DNA from: Meconema thalassinum
Taxonomy: Eukaryota; Arthropoda; Insecta; Orthoptera; Tettigoniidae
Direction: 5' to 3'
Assembly: GCA_946902985.2 (NCBI GenBank)
Contig: OX336388.2
Coordinates: 126,147,894-126,211,893, forward strand
DNA: 64,000 nucleotides
Below, piece after piece: positions 54,740-64,000 of this stretch. Position 1 is the first letter of the stretch. Each line of letters begins with the position of its first letter. The translations under genes were made by a program, and so were the position numbers. The notes under the pieces were generated by a model. It searched no databases and had not been told where the DNA came from. It saw nothing but the letters and a program-made list of their open reading frames with translations.

Positions 54740-55177
54740 ACCCAAGGCTCTCCAGGAGGCTGGGGTATGTAGCCCCACCCCTTCTGGTGTACACCATAGA
54801 TATTGCTACACCCTCAAGGGCTCACGGCTGGTGAGTTCGGGAGTTGACAACCCCGAGGGATAACTGAGCTGAGTCCGGTTTTCCGCCTTTTATCCATTAC
54901 CTGTGGGGGCGGACCCTCTCCTCTTTCACTTTCCTCTCTACCCTTTATGGCTCTCCTTCCTTCCAAGTCCCTCAATCCGCATTCTTCGAGGGTTGAGGGC
55001 ATTTCTTTCCCTAATGTCCTTTATTTGACTTATTCTCCTTTTGTTTTCCATTTCTTCTTCTAGTAGGTTAGTTTGTAGCTAGTTTTAGCTATAGTTTACA
55101 TTTCGTTATTATCTTCACGATCGACCAACCAATTAGGGGCCGATAACCTAGATGCTAGGCCCCTTAAAACAACAATT

Positions 55178-55224
<47 letters not shown>
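54740..55224 (+). repeat. LINE 3' UTR with (ATC)n tail
   Basis: Non-coding stretch ending AGGGGCCGATAACCTAGATG, CTAGGCCCCTTAAAACAAC and a 50-bp (ATC)n run. An 11-bp duplication CGGGTGCTTAA flanks it (54729-54739, 55225-55235), showing it inserted as a unit. No protein part is left, and the parent LINE cannot be named. Confidence 0.8.
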
Positions 55225-55225
<1 letters not shown>

Positions 55226-55350
55226 GGGTGCTTAATTCTTTAATGTTTATCAGTAGACTAATAATTACTACACTTACAAAGTTTTCTAAAGGGTTTTGTT
55301 TTTGGAGGACAGAGACTGTCTGTGGGTGTCACTGTAGGTTTAGTAGTGTT

Positions 55351-55740
55351 GCTTGCCACGGTGGGTGAGTGGATAGCGTGTCGGTCTACTAACCCCAAGA
55401 TTGCAGGTTCGCTCCTGGCCGTGGTAAGTGATTTTTGAAAGGCGGCAAAAATACGACACGCATGTCATACGATGTTGGCATGTCAAAGAACCCATTTGAA
55501 TTCAGTACGCCGTGTTCATAATGGCAAAATTAATCTCGGGAGTTTCCGCCAACACAAAGTTCCTCATTTCTCTACTAGAAAGCGCTATAGTGTTCAAGGA
55601 GCTTAGATATATAACCTCCTTGACTTTCATAGTGATACAAGGAACAACGAAATTCGACATGCAAGCTATCCTCTGGGTGTCAAATTACAAAGCTTGCAGC
55701 TGGCACCCGTGGTCATGCGATAGTATTATTATTATTATTA
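55351..55740 (+). repeat. SINE family E, copy 1
   Basis: Head CACGGTGGGTGAGTGGATAG with box B TGCAGGTTCGCTCCTGG, then CAAAAATACGACACGCATG, AAGGAGCTTAGATATATAAC and an (ATT)n tail. TAGTGTT flanks it (55344-55350, 55741-55747). Close sister copy at 60639-61026. Confidence 0.88.
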
Positions 55741-55824
55741 TAGTGTTTTATTGAGCTATTTGTCTTCCAGATTTGGATCTGATGATGCTCACTTGACGGT
55801 GGAAACATATCATCCCTTAGTTGT

Positions 55825-56066
55825 TTTCTTCATCTTCTTCGTCATCATCTTCTTCTCATTATTATTCTTCTTCTTCATCTTCTTCTTCTTGTTAATTTTC
55901 TTCTACATCTTCTTCTTCTTCTTCTTCTTCTTCTTTTCCATCATCATCATCTTCATCTTCTTCACCTTCTTCTTCATAATCATCATCATCATCATCATCA
56001 TCATCTTATCTTCTTCTCCTCCTCCTCCTTCTTCTTCATCATCATCATCATCATCATCATCTTCCT

Positions 56067-56133
<67 letters not shown>

Positions 56134-56513
56134 TTCTTCTTCTTCATCTTCTTCTTCTCCTTCTTAATCTTCTTCTTCATCTTCTCCTTCTTCATCTTCA
56201 TCTTCTTCTACATCTTCTTCATCATCATCATCATCATCATCATCTTCTTCACCTTCTTCTTCTTCATTATCATCATCATCATCATCATCATCATCATCTC
56301 CTCCTCCTCCTCCTCCTCCTCCTCCTTCTTCTTCATCATCATCATCTTCCTCTTCTTATTCTTCTTATTCTTCTTCATCATCATCATCATCATCATCATC
56401 TTCTTCTTATCCTTCTTCTTCATCTTCTTCATCATCAGCATCATCTGCATCTTCTTCTCCATCTTCATCTTCATCTTCTTCTTCTTCTTCTTCCTCTTCC
56501 TCTTCTTCAATAG
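55825..56513 (+). repeat. Compound (TTC)/(ATC) microsatellite, about 690 bp
   Basis: Almost pure pyrimidine-rich triplets alternating in blocks of TTC, ATC and CTC (for example ATC runs at 56098-56132 and 56220-56243; CTC at 56296-56321). Frames in it give poly-Ser, poly-Phe, poly-Met or poly-Lys and are not genes. Confidence 0.95.
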
Positions 56514-56699
56514 TCCAATATAAATCTTAATCACATGTAATTTATTTCAGGTTACTTTTCACATACCGTATTCCAGTAATTGGAATTACAGTATATTGTG
56601 TTGACCAACTGAAAGTTACAATATTATTTAGAAGTGAAACATGCGTTAACTACGGGTACGATCAGCCACTCTATACTGACAGTGGTGGCTACGCTCGTT

Positions 56700-56924
56700 A
56701 AAGCACAGCATTAGATCATGGGGCCAAGCTCTCTGCTGACTCGGTAGTCGTGTGGATTCGAGCCCAACCGTCGGCCATCCTTGAAATGGTTTCCTGTGGT
56801 TTCCCCATTTTCAACTCCAGGAAAATGCTGGGGCGGTACCTTCTGACAGGCCACGGTCGCTTCCTTCCACATCCTTGCCCAGATTCATTCATTCATCCAT
56901 TTCATCTCTCATTCCGGCATTCAA
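56700..56924 (+). repeat. SINE-like fragment
   Basis: Box B-like GGATTCGAGCCC, TCCTTGAAATGGTTTCCTGTGG and GGCGGTACCTTCTGACAGGC resemble the bodies of families B and G. Ends in a T/C-rich stretch before the SINE A segment. Confidence 0.6.
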
Positions 56925-57385
56925 ACCCGGCCGAAGCCGTCGGTTCTTTTAAGAGCGTTAAATATCCCGCAGTATGCCTTCCTTCGGAGGGGAAGTAAAG
57001 CCGGCGGTCCCATGTCATAGATTTATGGCATGTTAAAGAACCTTCCACTAATTACACCAGTGTGAAGCTAAATTGTATAGGTATGAATGTAAACAACGCT
57101 CTTTGGTTTCTACGTTCGTTGCCAAGAGCCGTCTGCGTTGGCGTCTAGTAGCTAAGTTCTGAACTAGGCCTAGTAGTCGTTAACGGTGGTGTTTGGTGGC
57201 AAAAGTAGGAACTAATTGAAAAATTCTAAGTTGGAGTACTTGAATTAAATAACAGATACACACACTAATACAGCCATCACAATTAACACCGGTTATCAGA
57301 CAGATTCTACACAATCCCATAGTACACGGGGCTACATGACTGCGTTGTCGCAGCCCCTAAACTGAGGAACCAACCAACCATTCCG
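56925..57385 (+). repeat. SINE family A lacking the head
   Basis: Begins at CAAACCCGGCCGAAGCCGTC and runs through all later blocks (TTTATGGCATGTTAAAGAAC, TCTACGTTCGTTGCCAAGAG, CGGTTATCAGACAGATTCTA) to AACCAACCA. It joins a SINE F-like tail at 57400-57450. Confidence 0.85.
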
Positions 57386-57649
57386 GCGTGCTGGTCGCGC
57401 ACGGGTGTCGACTAGAAAGACCTGCACTCGGCCTCTCAGGAGGCCACACGAAAAAAAGGTCACTCAATAAGAGATTTCATGTGCAATGTACAGAGAGAAG
57501 ATAATGAATTGGTAGATATAGACAAATTTCATTTTGCACGATAACATGGAAAAATAGGCATGTTACAGTTACACACTTTAAAAGCTGACAGAATGTATGA
57601 CCGCGTTGGAGTAACTTCTGTAAGTCAGGTGATCGGAATTTCGAAAATC

Positions 57650-57932
57650 GGCGCTGACAATGGCTATCCTGAGTGTGGTTTTCCCCCCGGATTTCCTCAC
57701 CCCCACAATTCTTTCAGGACAATGCTGGGATAGTACCTTCTTTCAAGTCCCAGGGCACCTACTCCATTCCCAAGTCTAATAATTACAGTTACACACACTG
57801 CTGTAGTTACTACCGAAACACAGGTTATCAGACAAATTAAACACTCACCCAAGTACACGAGGCTGATGTCCTACTTATCCCAATCCCCTAAAACGAATTA
57901 GAACAACAACAACAACAACAACATAATAATAA
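57650..57932 (+). repeat. SINE family G-like body with (AAC)n
   Basis: AATGCTGGGATAGTACCTTC, ACACACACTGCTGTAGTTAC and CAGGTTATCAGACAAATT; ends in (AAC)n at about 57902-57922. Head not recognisable. Confidence 0.6.
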
Positions 57933-57939
57933 TTACAGG

Positions 57940-58232
57940 AGTGCGATTACCTCGTTGTATACCAACTAGAATTCTTGGCTGTTGCCCAGGAGTTCCGGGT
58001 TCGATTCCTACCTCAGCCATCCTGAAAGTGGTTTTCCATGGTTTTCCACATCTCCTTCAGGCAAATACCGTGATGATCCCTAACTTGAGGCCACGGTTGC
58101 CTCCTTCCCAATCCTATTCCCAACTAACAAATACACACACTTGTACAGACATCACAATAACTCGGGTTATCAGACAAATTCTTTGCACATACCCATGTAC
58201 ACGGAGCTACATTGTTATTAGGCACGAACGTT
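57940..58232 (+). repeat. SINE family G copy
   Basis: Head ACCTCGTTGTATACCAACTA, box B GGGTTCGATTCC, AGTGGTTTTCCATGGTTTTCC, then CACTTGTACAGACATCACAA and CGGGTTATCAGACAAATTC. Confidence 0.75.
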
Positions 58233-58309
58233 GAAATATGTTGTTTTAGTGGCTATGAAATTTACAGTTTATAATTAATTAGTCATGAAACGCATAGGCC
58301 CAAGTACAA

Positions 58310-58575
58310 TTTTATTCCTCCTGGTGTAGTGACTAGCATTCTTGGCTGCCAATCCGGAGGCCAAAGTTCGATTCCCGGCTCTGCCAAGAAATCTAATTCT
58401 GGTCTGAGGGCTGAAACGGGGTCCACTCAGCCTCGTGAGGCAAAACTGAGAAGAGGAGGGTTTGATTCCTAACTCAGCCATCCTGGAAGTGTTTTTCTGT
58501 GGTATCCCACTTCTGCTACAGGCGAATGCCGGGATTGTACCTACTGAAAATTAAGGCCATGGCCTCCTTATTCCA
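58310..58575 (+). repeat. SINE, family G-related
   Basis: CTCCTGGTGTAGTGACTAGC head, box B AAGTTCGATTCCCGG, GGGGTCCACTCAGCCTCGTG and GAAGTGTTTTTCTGTGG. 3' end truncated at about 58575. Confidence 0.75.
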
Positions 58576-59353
58576 AATCCTCATCTAAATAAAGATTATT
58601 GATGCGTGACTTCTCCCGCTGTGTGTGATAAAACCCAGGGTTGCATATATGGCAAGGGACGCGCTACCTAGTAATTATTGGTCTAGCCCAAGGGTGACCA
58701 ACCTGTGGCACGAGAATAATTTCTAAGTGGCACCCACGAAGAAGTCACTTAGGCCTAATCTTAGTGGTTTATTAAAACAGGCTCAAGCGTGGGATCCACT
58801 TAGTCTTAAGTTAAAGCTACAAAAATAATGGCATAACAGAAATATATTTCCCCTTCTCAGTTCTCTGCCATATGAGAAATGGACTGCGATGTTGTTGTAA
58901 ATTCGTGACGACATAGTATATTTGTGAAAATAACTTTTCCATCACGAACTTAGTGAAAAGAAAGTATCTTTCAGTACTCACTGAATCTGCTGGTTCTTGC
59001 TACTCCTTACATGAGTCCAACAGCGAAGAACTTGTGAAGAGGAAGTATATCTAAAGGCCTCATTAAGAGCTAAGCAGGTTTCATATGAATGCAAATCTTG
59101 TAAGAGAATGGTGAAATAAGATGGATTTGGTTATCAATGCTTGTTTTTTATATAGGTAAGATCTCGTATCTTCTTCAGTTCCTTTGTTTCAAGTGGTGGC
59201 CGGCCGACTTACAGCGCGCTGCTTGCCGGCTGAGTGGAATGGTCACAGGCCTTCGATTCGCAGTAAACTCACTGTTCGGCATCATAAATGCCCTATAACG
59301 CGAAGATGAACACAAACACGTTGTCTCACAATGTATCAAGTCCCTTCAACTGT
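58576..59353. other. No coding feature; one possible hAT end
   Basis: AAGGGTGACCAACCTGTGGC near 58690 resembles hAT termini (compare GTGCTTCCCAACC at 13000), but no partner was found. No gene recognised. Confidence 0.35.
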
Positions 59354-59361
59354 CTAATAAG

Positions 59362-60059
59362 TAGGGCTCGGACATTTAGGTAAATAAACATTTTTCTATA
59401 AATTCATCCTGCTTTTCACTTATTAGCACATAAATAGACATAATATTATTATTTTTAACTCAGTATGCTAGATCTTTCAGTTTATTACATTTTTATTCTG
59501 TGTTACTTCAACGGGGAAGAATCTGTGGGCTATCTAATCTTCATGCAGAGCGTATGTCAGCTTGCAGCTGTGTTATTCTTAACTTGTCGCCCCGTACCAC
59601 TTACTGTGGAAGCCGGGGATGCCTAAAGTAAAAGCAACTACATGTTATCGTCTGCAGCAATATGATGCAGAATTTAAAGATAATTTTATTTCTGATGGGG
59701 GCGTTCTGTTCTGCAAACCATGTGGGAAGGCTGAACAGCGATCTGAAGTTACACAACACCTCGAGGGCAAGAAACATATTGCCGCAGTTTCACGCCTTCA
59801 AAAGAAGTGTTTCGCGATAATCGTCGGTCATTTGAAATGGACAACCTGAAGATGTATCTCGTTGTGTATTGTAATGCTTCAGCGGTCAGGGAGACATATC
59901 ATTAATTGCATTCGTGAGCACTGCTTATTGTTTATATTAACATTAATAAAGTAAATTTTAATGAACTATTTTTACTCTTTTGTCACATATTTCAGGTATT
60001 TTGAATACATAAAAAATAAATATTTTCCCGATCTTTAGTACCTAAAAATCCGAGCCCTA
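59362..60059 (+). mobile_element. hAT transposon, 698 bp, with zinc-finger ORF
   Basis: Ends TAGGGCTCGGA and TCCGAGCCCTA, perfect 8-bp duplication CTAATAAG (59354-59361, 60060-60067). One small ORF (59619-59849) is inside. No DDE or hATC region, so it is non-autonomous. Confidence 0.92.
59619..59849 (+). CDS. BED/CGGBP1-like zinc-finger fragment of hAT transposase
   Basis: 76 codons: start MPKVKATTCYRLQQY, then LFCKPCGKAEQRSEVTQHLE and GKKHIAAVSRLQKKC. The C-x2-C ... H-x5-H arrangement fits a BED/C2H2-type finger like that of CGGBP1-related hAT proteins, where it binds the transposon ends. After about residue 60 the frame leaves the family pattern, so only the DNA-binding part is kept. A small protein competing for end binding is conceivable but unproven. 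Confidence 0.6.
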   Translation: MPKVKATTCYRLQQYDAEFKDNFISDGGVLFCKPCGKAEQRSEVTQHLEGKKHIAAVSRLQKKCFAIIVGHLKWTT

Positions 60060-60184
60060 CTAATAAGCACATGGAGTACGCACCGCTATGCGGACAGAAC
60101 CAGTTAGAAGCAGTATTACTCGCCGCCAGGAGGTTCCGCTGTGAGAAGCTTGCTGGCCGGCCACCACTTGAAACAAACGCACTG

Positions 60185-60490
60185 TGTGTTGTATGTATGT
60201 ATGTATGTATGTTAAGAAGTCAGCCCGGAGGTTGGTCAGATCCTCAACAAGTGCCACCGTATTTATGTGAGTAGAAACTACAAAATCCCAAGGCTGCGCT
60301 ATATTGAGGCGTACTAGGCAAGGCTAGGAGTGAGGTAGTTTTCCATTGTTTTCCTCACTATGCCAGTACAGCAGTACTGACCCTATGAGTAGAACCTTTC
60401 ACAACATCCACAGACACTGGTTGTGCCCCAAATACAATTACTCAACACCACCCACACCTCAGTAGCTTCCACACAATCGGAGTCTCCAGC
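60185..60490 (+). repeat. SINE family H copy with (GTAT)n start
   Basis: (GTAT)n at 60189-60212, GTCAGCCCGGAGGTTGGTCAG, CGTACTAGGCAAGGCTAGG, CCTATGAGTAGAACCTTTC and ACCTCAGTAGCTTCCACAC match 33080-33345. Confidence 0.75.
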
Positions 60491-60638
60491 GCTGTGAGTT
60501 GAAGGGTGCGGTGTTGAATTGTAATGGTTTTGTAATTTACTGTAATTGACACACGTTGTATGTGAAGCTGGGGAACTAAGCACTCGTAGAGGTAACAAAA
60601 GATTGAATTTGGCTTTCACTACCAGTTATTAGGCTGTG

Positions 60639-61026
60639 GCTTGTCACGGTGGGTGAGTGGATAGCGTGTCGGTCAAGCAACCCCAAGATTGCAGGTTTGC
60701 TCCTGGCCGTGGTAAGTGATTTTTGAAAGGCGGCAAAAATACGACACGCATGTCATACGATGTTGCCATGTCAAAGAACCCATTTGAATTCAGTAGGCCG
60801 TGTTCATAATGGCAAAATTAATCTCGGGAGTTTCCGCCAACACAGAGTTCCTCATTTCTCTACTAGAAAAGCGCTATAGTGTTCAAGGAGCTTAGATATC
60901 TAACCTCCTTGACTTTCATAGTGATTCAAGGAACAACGAAATTCGACATGCAAGCTACCCTCTGGGTGTCAAATTACAAAGCTTGCACACGGCACTCGAG
61001 GCCATACGTTATTATTATTATTATTA
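60639..61026 (+). repeat. SINE family E, copy 2
   Basis: Nearly identical to 55351-55740 (head CACGGTGGGTGAGTGGATAG, tail (ATT)n). The 13-bp duplication TTATTAGGCTGTG flanks it (60626-60638, 61027-61039). Confidence 0.9.
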
Positions 61027-61049
61027 TTATTAGGCTGTGTCCCATAGAT

Positions 61050-61262
61050 ATAAGGGGTATTCAAATGAAAAGATACGAAATGATGCTGTGGGTACAATTT
61101 ATTCGTTATTGAAAAGTAATCCCCACAGGCCTGTGCCCAGGTGCCCCATTGCTTCACTAGCTGCAGGATTCCCTGTTCCCAGAAGTCTTGTGGTTGTGAC
61201 AGGAGCCAATCCAGCACGGTGTCCTTTAGTTCGTCGTCCGATTGGAAATATTTCCCCTTGAG
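61050..61262 (-). pseudogene. Mariner transposase C-terminal fragment (inverted copy)
   Basis: Minus strand: KYFQSDDELKDTVLDWLLSQ, DFWEQGILQLVKQWG, NKLYPQHHF. Same segment as the end of 61262-61770 but opposite orientation, head to head at about 61262. It lacks the catalytic region. Confidence 0.8.
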
Positions 61263-61770
61263 ACGAACCATTAACAGCGACGTGTATTGAGCGACACACC
61301 GTAGCCTACGCAAGTCCATCAAGAACAAACGGCCTGGACTGCTCACGAAGGGAGTGATTCTGCTCCATGATAACGCTCGCCCACACGTCTCTAACGTCAC
61401 ACAAGTTGTATTGGCCACGTTCAAGTGGGAGCAACTTGAGCATCCGCCCTACAGTCCCGACTTGTCACCCTGCGACTTACATCTGTTTGGTCCGTTAAAG
61501 AAACATCTCAAGAGAAAACGTTTCCAATTGGACGACGAACTAAAGGACACCGTGCTGGATTGGCTCCTGCCACAACCACAAGACTTCTGGGAACAGGGAA
61601 TCCTGCGGCTAGTGAAGCAATGGGACACCTGTGCACAGGCCTGTGATGATTACATTCGAATAACGAATAAATTGTACCCACAGCATTGTTTCGTACCTTT
61701 TCATTTGTACACCTCTCGTACATTTTTAGCCTACTTTCGATTTTTGCAAAAAATGAAAGTAGACTTATGA
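61262..61770 (+). pseudogene. Mariner transposase C-terminal half
   Basis: Plus strand: LRKSIKNKRPGLLTKG, ILLHDNARPHV (second catalytic Asp), then HPPYSPDLSPCDLHLFGPLK (third catalytic Asp of the DD34D type), then KRKRFQLDDELKD and NKLYPQHCFVPF. The frame 61354-61770 is open for 138 codons; the N-terminal HTH and the first Asp are missing. The arms at 61060-61250 and 61520-61715 form an inverted repeat. Confidence 0.85.
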
Positions 61771-61795
61771 GATCAACACAGGGCGAAAAAAGTGT

Positions 61796-61893
61796 GTCTG
61801 TCTGTGTGTGTGTATGTGTGTGTGTGAGTCTGTGTGTGTGTGTGTGTGTGTGAGTCTGTGTGTGTGTGTCTGTGTGTGTGTGAGTGTGTGTAC
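61796..61893 (+). repeat. (TG)n microsatellite
   Basis: Imperfect TG repeat with TCTG and GAGTG interruptions, immediately left of the satellite array. Confidence 0.95.
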
Positions 61894-61911
61894 TCTGAAT
61901 GTCTGTCCCCC

Positions 61912-64000
61912 CCTATCAATTCGAACACGGTGAATGCGAATTGAACGAAATTTGGTACAAAGGTAGCACTAGCAAAGGACACCCCAGTGTCATGTTTTAT
62001 ATCGCCGCCATCTTGACGGAAACGTAATGGCGGCCACACAAATGTTCAAAGCTTAAATCAAATTACGACTAACTTAATCATCCGATCTCTACCAAATTTT
62101 GCAACAACATACCTTTATGGAGGGAGCATCCTTTGACCAAACTAATAGGTCATCAGCGTATTAGTTTGCGGATGGCGGCCATCTTTGTGTGAAAATCGAT
62201 TCCCCCTATTAATTCGAACACAGTGCAACCGAATGGAACGAAATTTGGTACAGAGGTAGTACTAACAAAAGGCACCTCAGTGTCATGTTTTATATCGCCG
62301 CCATCTTGACGGAAACGTAATGGCGGCCACACAAATGTTCAAAGCTTAAATCAAATTACGATTAACCTAATCATCCGATCTCTACCAAATTTTGCAACAA
62401 CATACCTTTATAGAGGAAGCATCCTTTGACCAACTGACTAGTTCATTAGCCTAATAGTTTGCGGATGGCGGCCATCTTTGTGTGAAAATCAATTCCCCCT
62501 ATTAATTCAAACACGGTGAAACCGAATGGAACGAAATTTGGTACAGAGGTAGCACTAGCAAAGTACATCTCAGTGTCATGTTTTATATCGCCGCCATATT
62601 GACAGAAACGTAATGGCGGCCACATAAATGTTCAAAGCTTAAGTTAAATTACGACTAACATAACCATCCGATCTCTACCAAACTTTGCAACAACATTCCT
62701 TTATGGAGGGAGCATCCTTTGACCAATCTAATAGGTTACTAGCCTAATAGTTTGCGGATGGCGGCCATCTTTATGTCAAAATTGATTCCCCCTATTAATT
62801 CGAACACGGTGGAACCGAATGAACGAAATTTTGTACAGAGGTAGCACTAGCAAAGGGCACCTCAGTGTCATGTTTTATATCGCCGCCATCTTGACAGAAA
62901 CGTAATGGCGACCACACAAATGTTCAAAGCTTAAGTTAAATTACGACTAACATAACCATCCGATCTCTACCAAACTTTGCAACAAAATTCCTTTATGGAG
63001 GGAGCATCCTTTGACCAATCTAATAGGTTATTAACCTAATAGTTTGCGGTTGGCGGCCATCTTTATGTCAAAATTGATTCCCCCTATTAATTCGAACACG
63101 GTGGAACCGAATGGAACGAAATTTGGTACAGAGGTAGCACTAGCAAAGGGCACCTCAGTGACATGTTTTATATCGCCGCCATCTTGACTGAAACGTAATG
63201 GCGGCCACACGAATGTTCAAAGCTTAAATCAAATTACGATTAACCTAATCATCCGATCTCTACCAAATTTTGCAACTACATACCTTTATAGAGGAAGCAT
63301 CCTTTGACCAAATGACTAGTTCATTAGCCTAATAGTTTGCGGATGGCGGCCATCTTTGTGTGAAAATCAATTCCCCCTATTAATTCAAACACGGTGAAAC
63401 CGAATGGAACGAAATTTGGTACAGAGGTAGCACTAGCAAAGTGCATCTCAGTGTCATGTTTTATATCGCCGCCATATTGACAGAAACGTAATGGCGGCCA
63501 CACAAATGTTCAAAGCTTAAGTTAAATTACGACTAACATAACCATCCGATCTCTACCAAACTTTGCAACAACATTCCTTTATGGAGGGAGCATCCTTTGA
63601 CCAATCTAATAGGTTACTAGCCTAATAGTTTGCGGATGGCGGCCATCTTTATGTCAAAATTGATTCCCCCTATTAATTCGAACACGGTGGAACCGAATGA
63701 ACGAAATTTTGTACAGAGGTAGCACTAGCAAAGGGCACCTCAGTGTCATGTTTTATATCGCCGCCATCTTGACAGAAACGTAATGGCGACCACACAAATG
63801 TTCAAAGCTTAAGTTAAATTACGACTAACATAACCATCCGATCTCTACCAAACTTTGCAACAAAATTCCTTTATGGAGGGAGCATCCTTTGACCAATCTA
63901 ATAGGTTATTAACCTAATAGTTTGCGGTTGGCGGCCATCTTTATGTCAAAATTGATTCCCCCTATTAATTCGAACACGGTGGAACCGAATGGAACGAAAT
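61912..64000. repeat. 293-bp tandem satellite with 878-bp higher-order period
   Basis: Monomers start (ATTC-AACAC) at 61919, 62212, 62505, 62798, 63090, 63383, 63676 and 63968, spacing 292-293. Monomer pairs three apart (62505/63383, 62798/63676, 63090/63968) share private variants such as CATATTGACAG, AATGGCGACCAC and the one-base deletion GAATGAACG, so the array repeats as trimers of 878 bp. No coding frame. It continues beyond the window. Confidence 0.95.

Noticed and set aside
55751..56534. Frames of poly-Ser, poly-Met and poly-Lys on both strands
   Set aside because: Products of the triplet microsatellite, not genes.
61796..64000. CRISPR-like array
   Set aside because: Head-to-tail 293-bp monomers without spacers in a eukaryotic repeat context; a satellite.

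Overview
This is eukaryotic, non-coding-dominated DNA, most likely from an arthropod with a large genome. An insect is the best guess, possibly a polyneopteran such as a stick insect or orthopteran; that placement is an impression from the abundance of tRNA-headed SINEs, P, hAT and mariner transposons and Penelope-like elements, not a proof. No bacterial operon, rRNA, functional tRNA gene or CRISPR was seen.

The one convincing host gene piece is the terminal exon at 17653-20466 (+). It is an uninterrupted reading frame of about 938 codons behind a clear 3' splice site and encodes a His/Asp-rich protein with about 28 tandem repeats of 15 residues. I do not recognise the family. Almost everything else is mobile or repetitive DNA.

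Layout. 0-3.7 kb: a TA-flanked MITE, a SINE with target-site duplication (TSD), and one stray copy of the satellite that fills the right end of the window. 3.78-11.89 kb: a large P-element-like transposon with a two-exon THAP DNA-binding domain at its right end, an internal array of about 830-bp repeats, and a 2-kb fold-back element inside the array. 12-14.2 kb: a dead mariner transposase gene split by a SINE and a hAT element, both with exact TSDs. 15-17.4 kb: an RTE-like LINE tail and a SINE. 17.65-20.47 kb: the repeat-protein exon. 20.5-27.7 kb: inverted-repeat elements, a LINE tail and two hammerhead-like motifs. 27.7-30.9 kb: nothing recognised. 30.9-33.1 kb: a Penelope-like element (reverse transcriptase plus GIY-YIG nuclease, one frameshift) with a hammerhead-like motif. 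34-34.6 kb: a hAT MITE. 35.6-47.4 kb: a nest six levels deep (SINE, LINE, hAT, P-like element, LINE, SINE), each hAT, P-like and inner SINE boundary fixed by TSDs. 47.75-49.28 kb: a short P-like relative with a 7-bp TSD. 50.5 kb: a small PHD-finger ORF. 51-61 kb: LINE tails, many SINEs, microsatellites, a hAT element with a BED/C2H2-type ORF, and an inverted pair of mariner ends. 61.9-64 kb: a 293-bp satellite with a three-monomer higher-order period of 878 bp that runs off the window.

The elements do not form a pathway. They record successive insertions, and many can be ordered because the older element's sequence resumes on both sides of the younger one.
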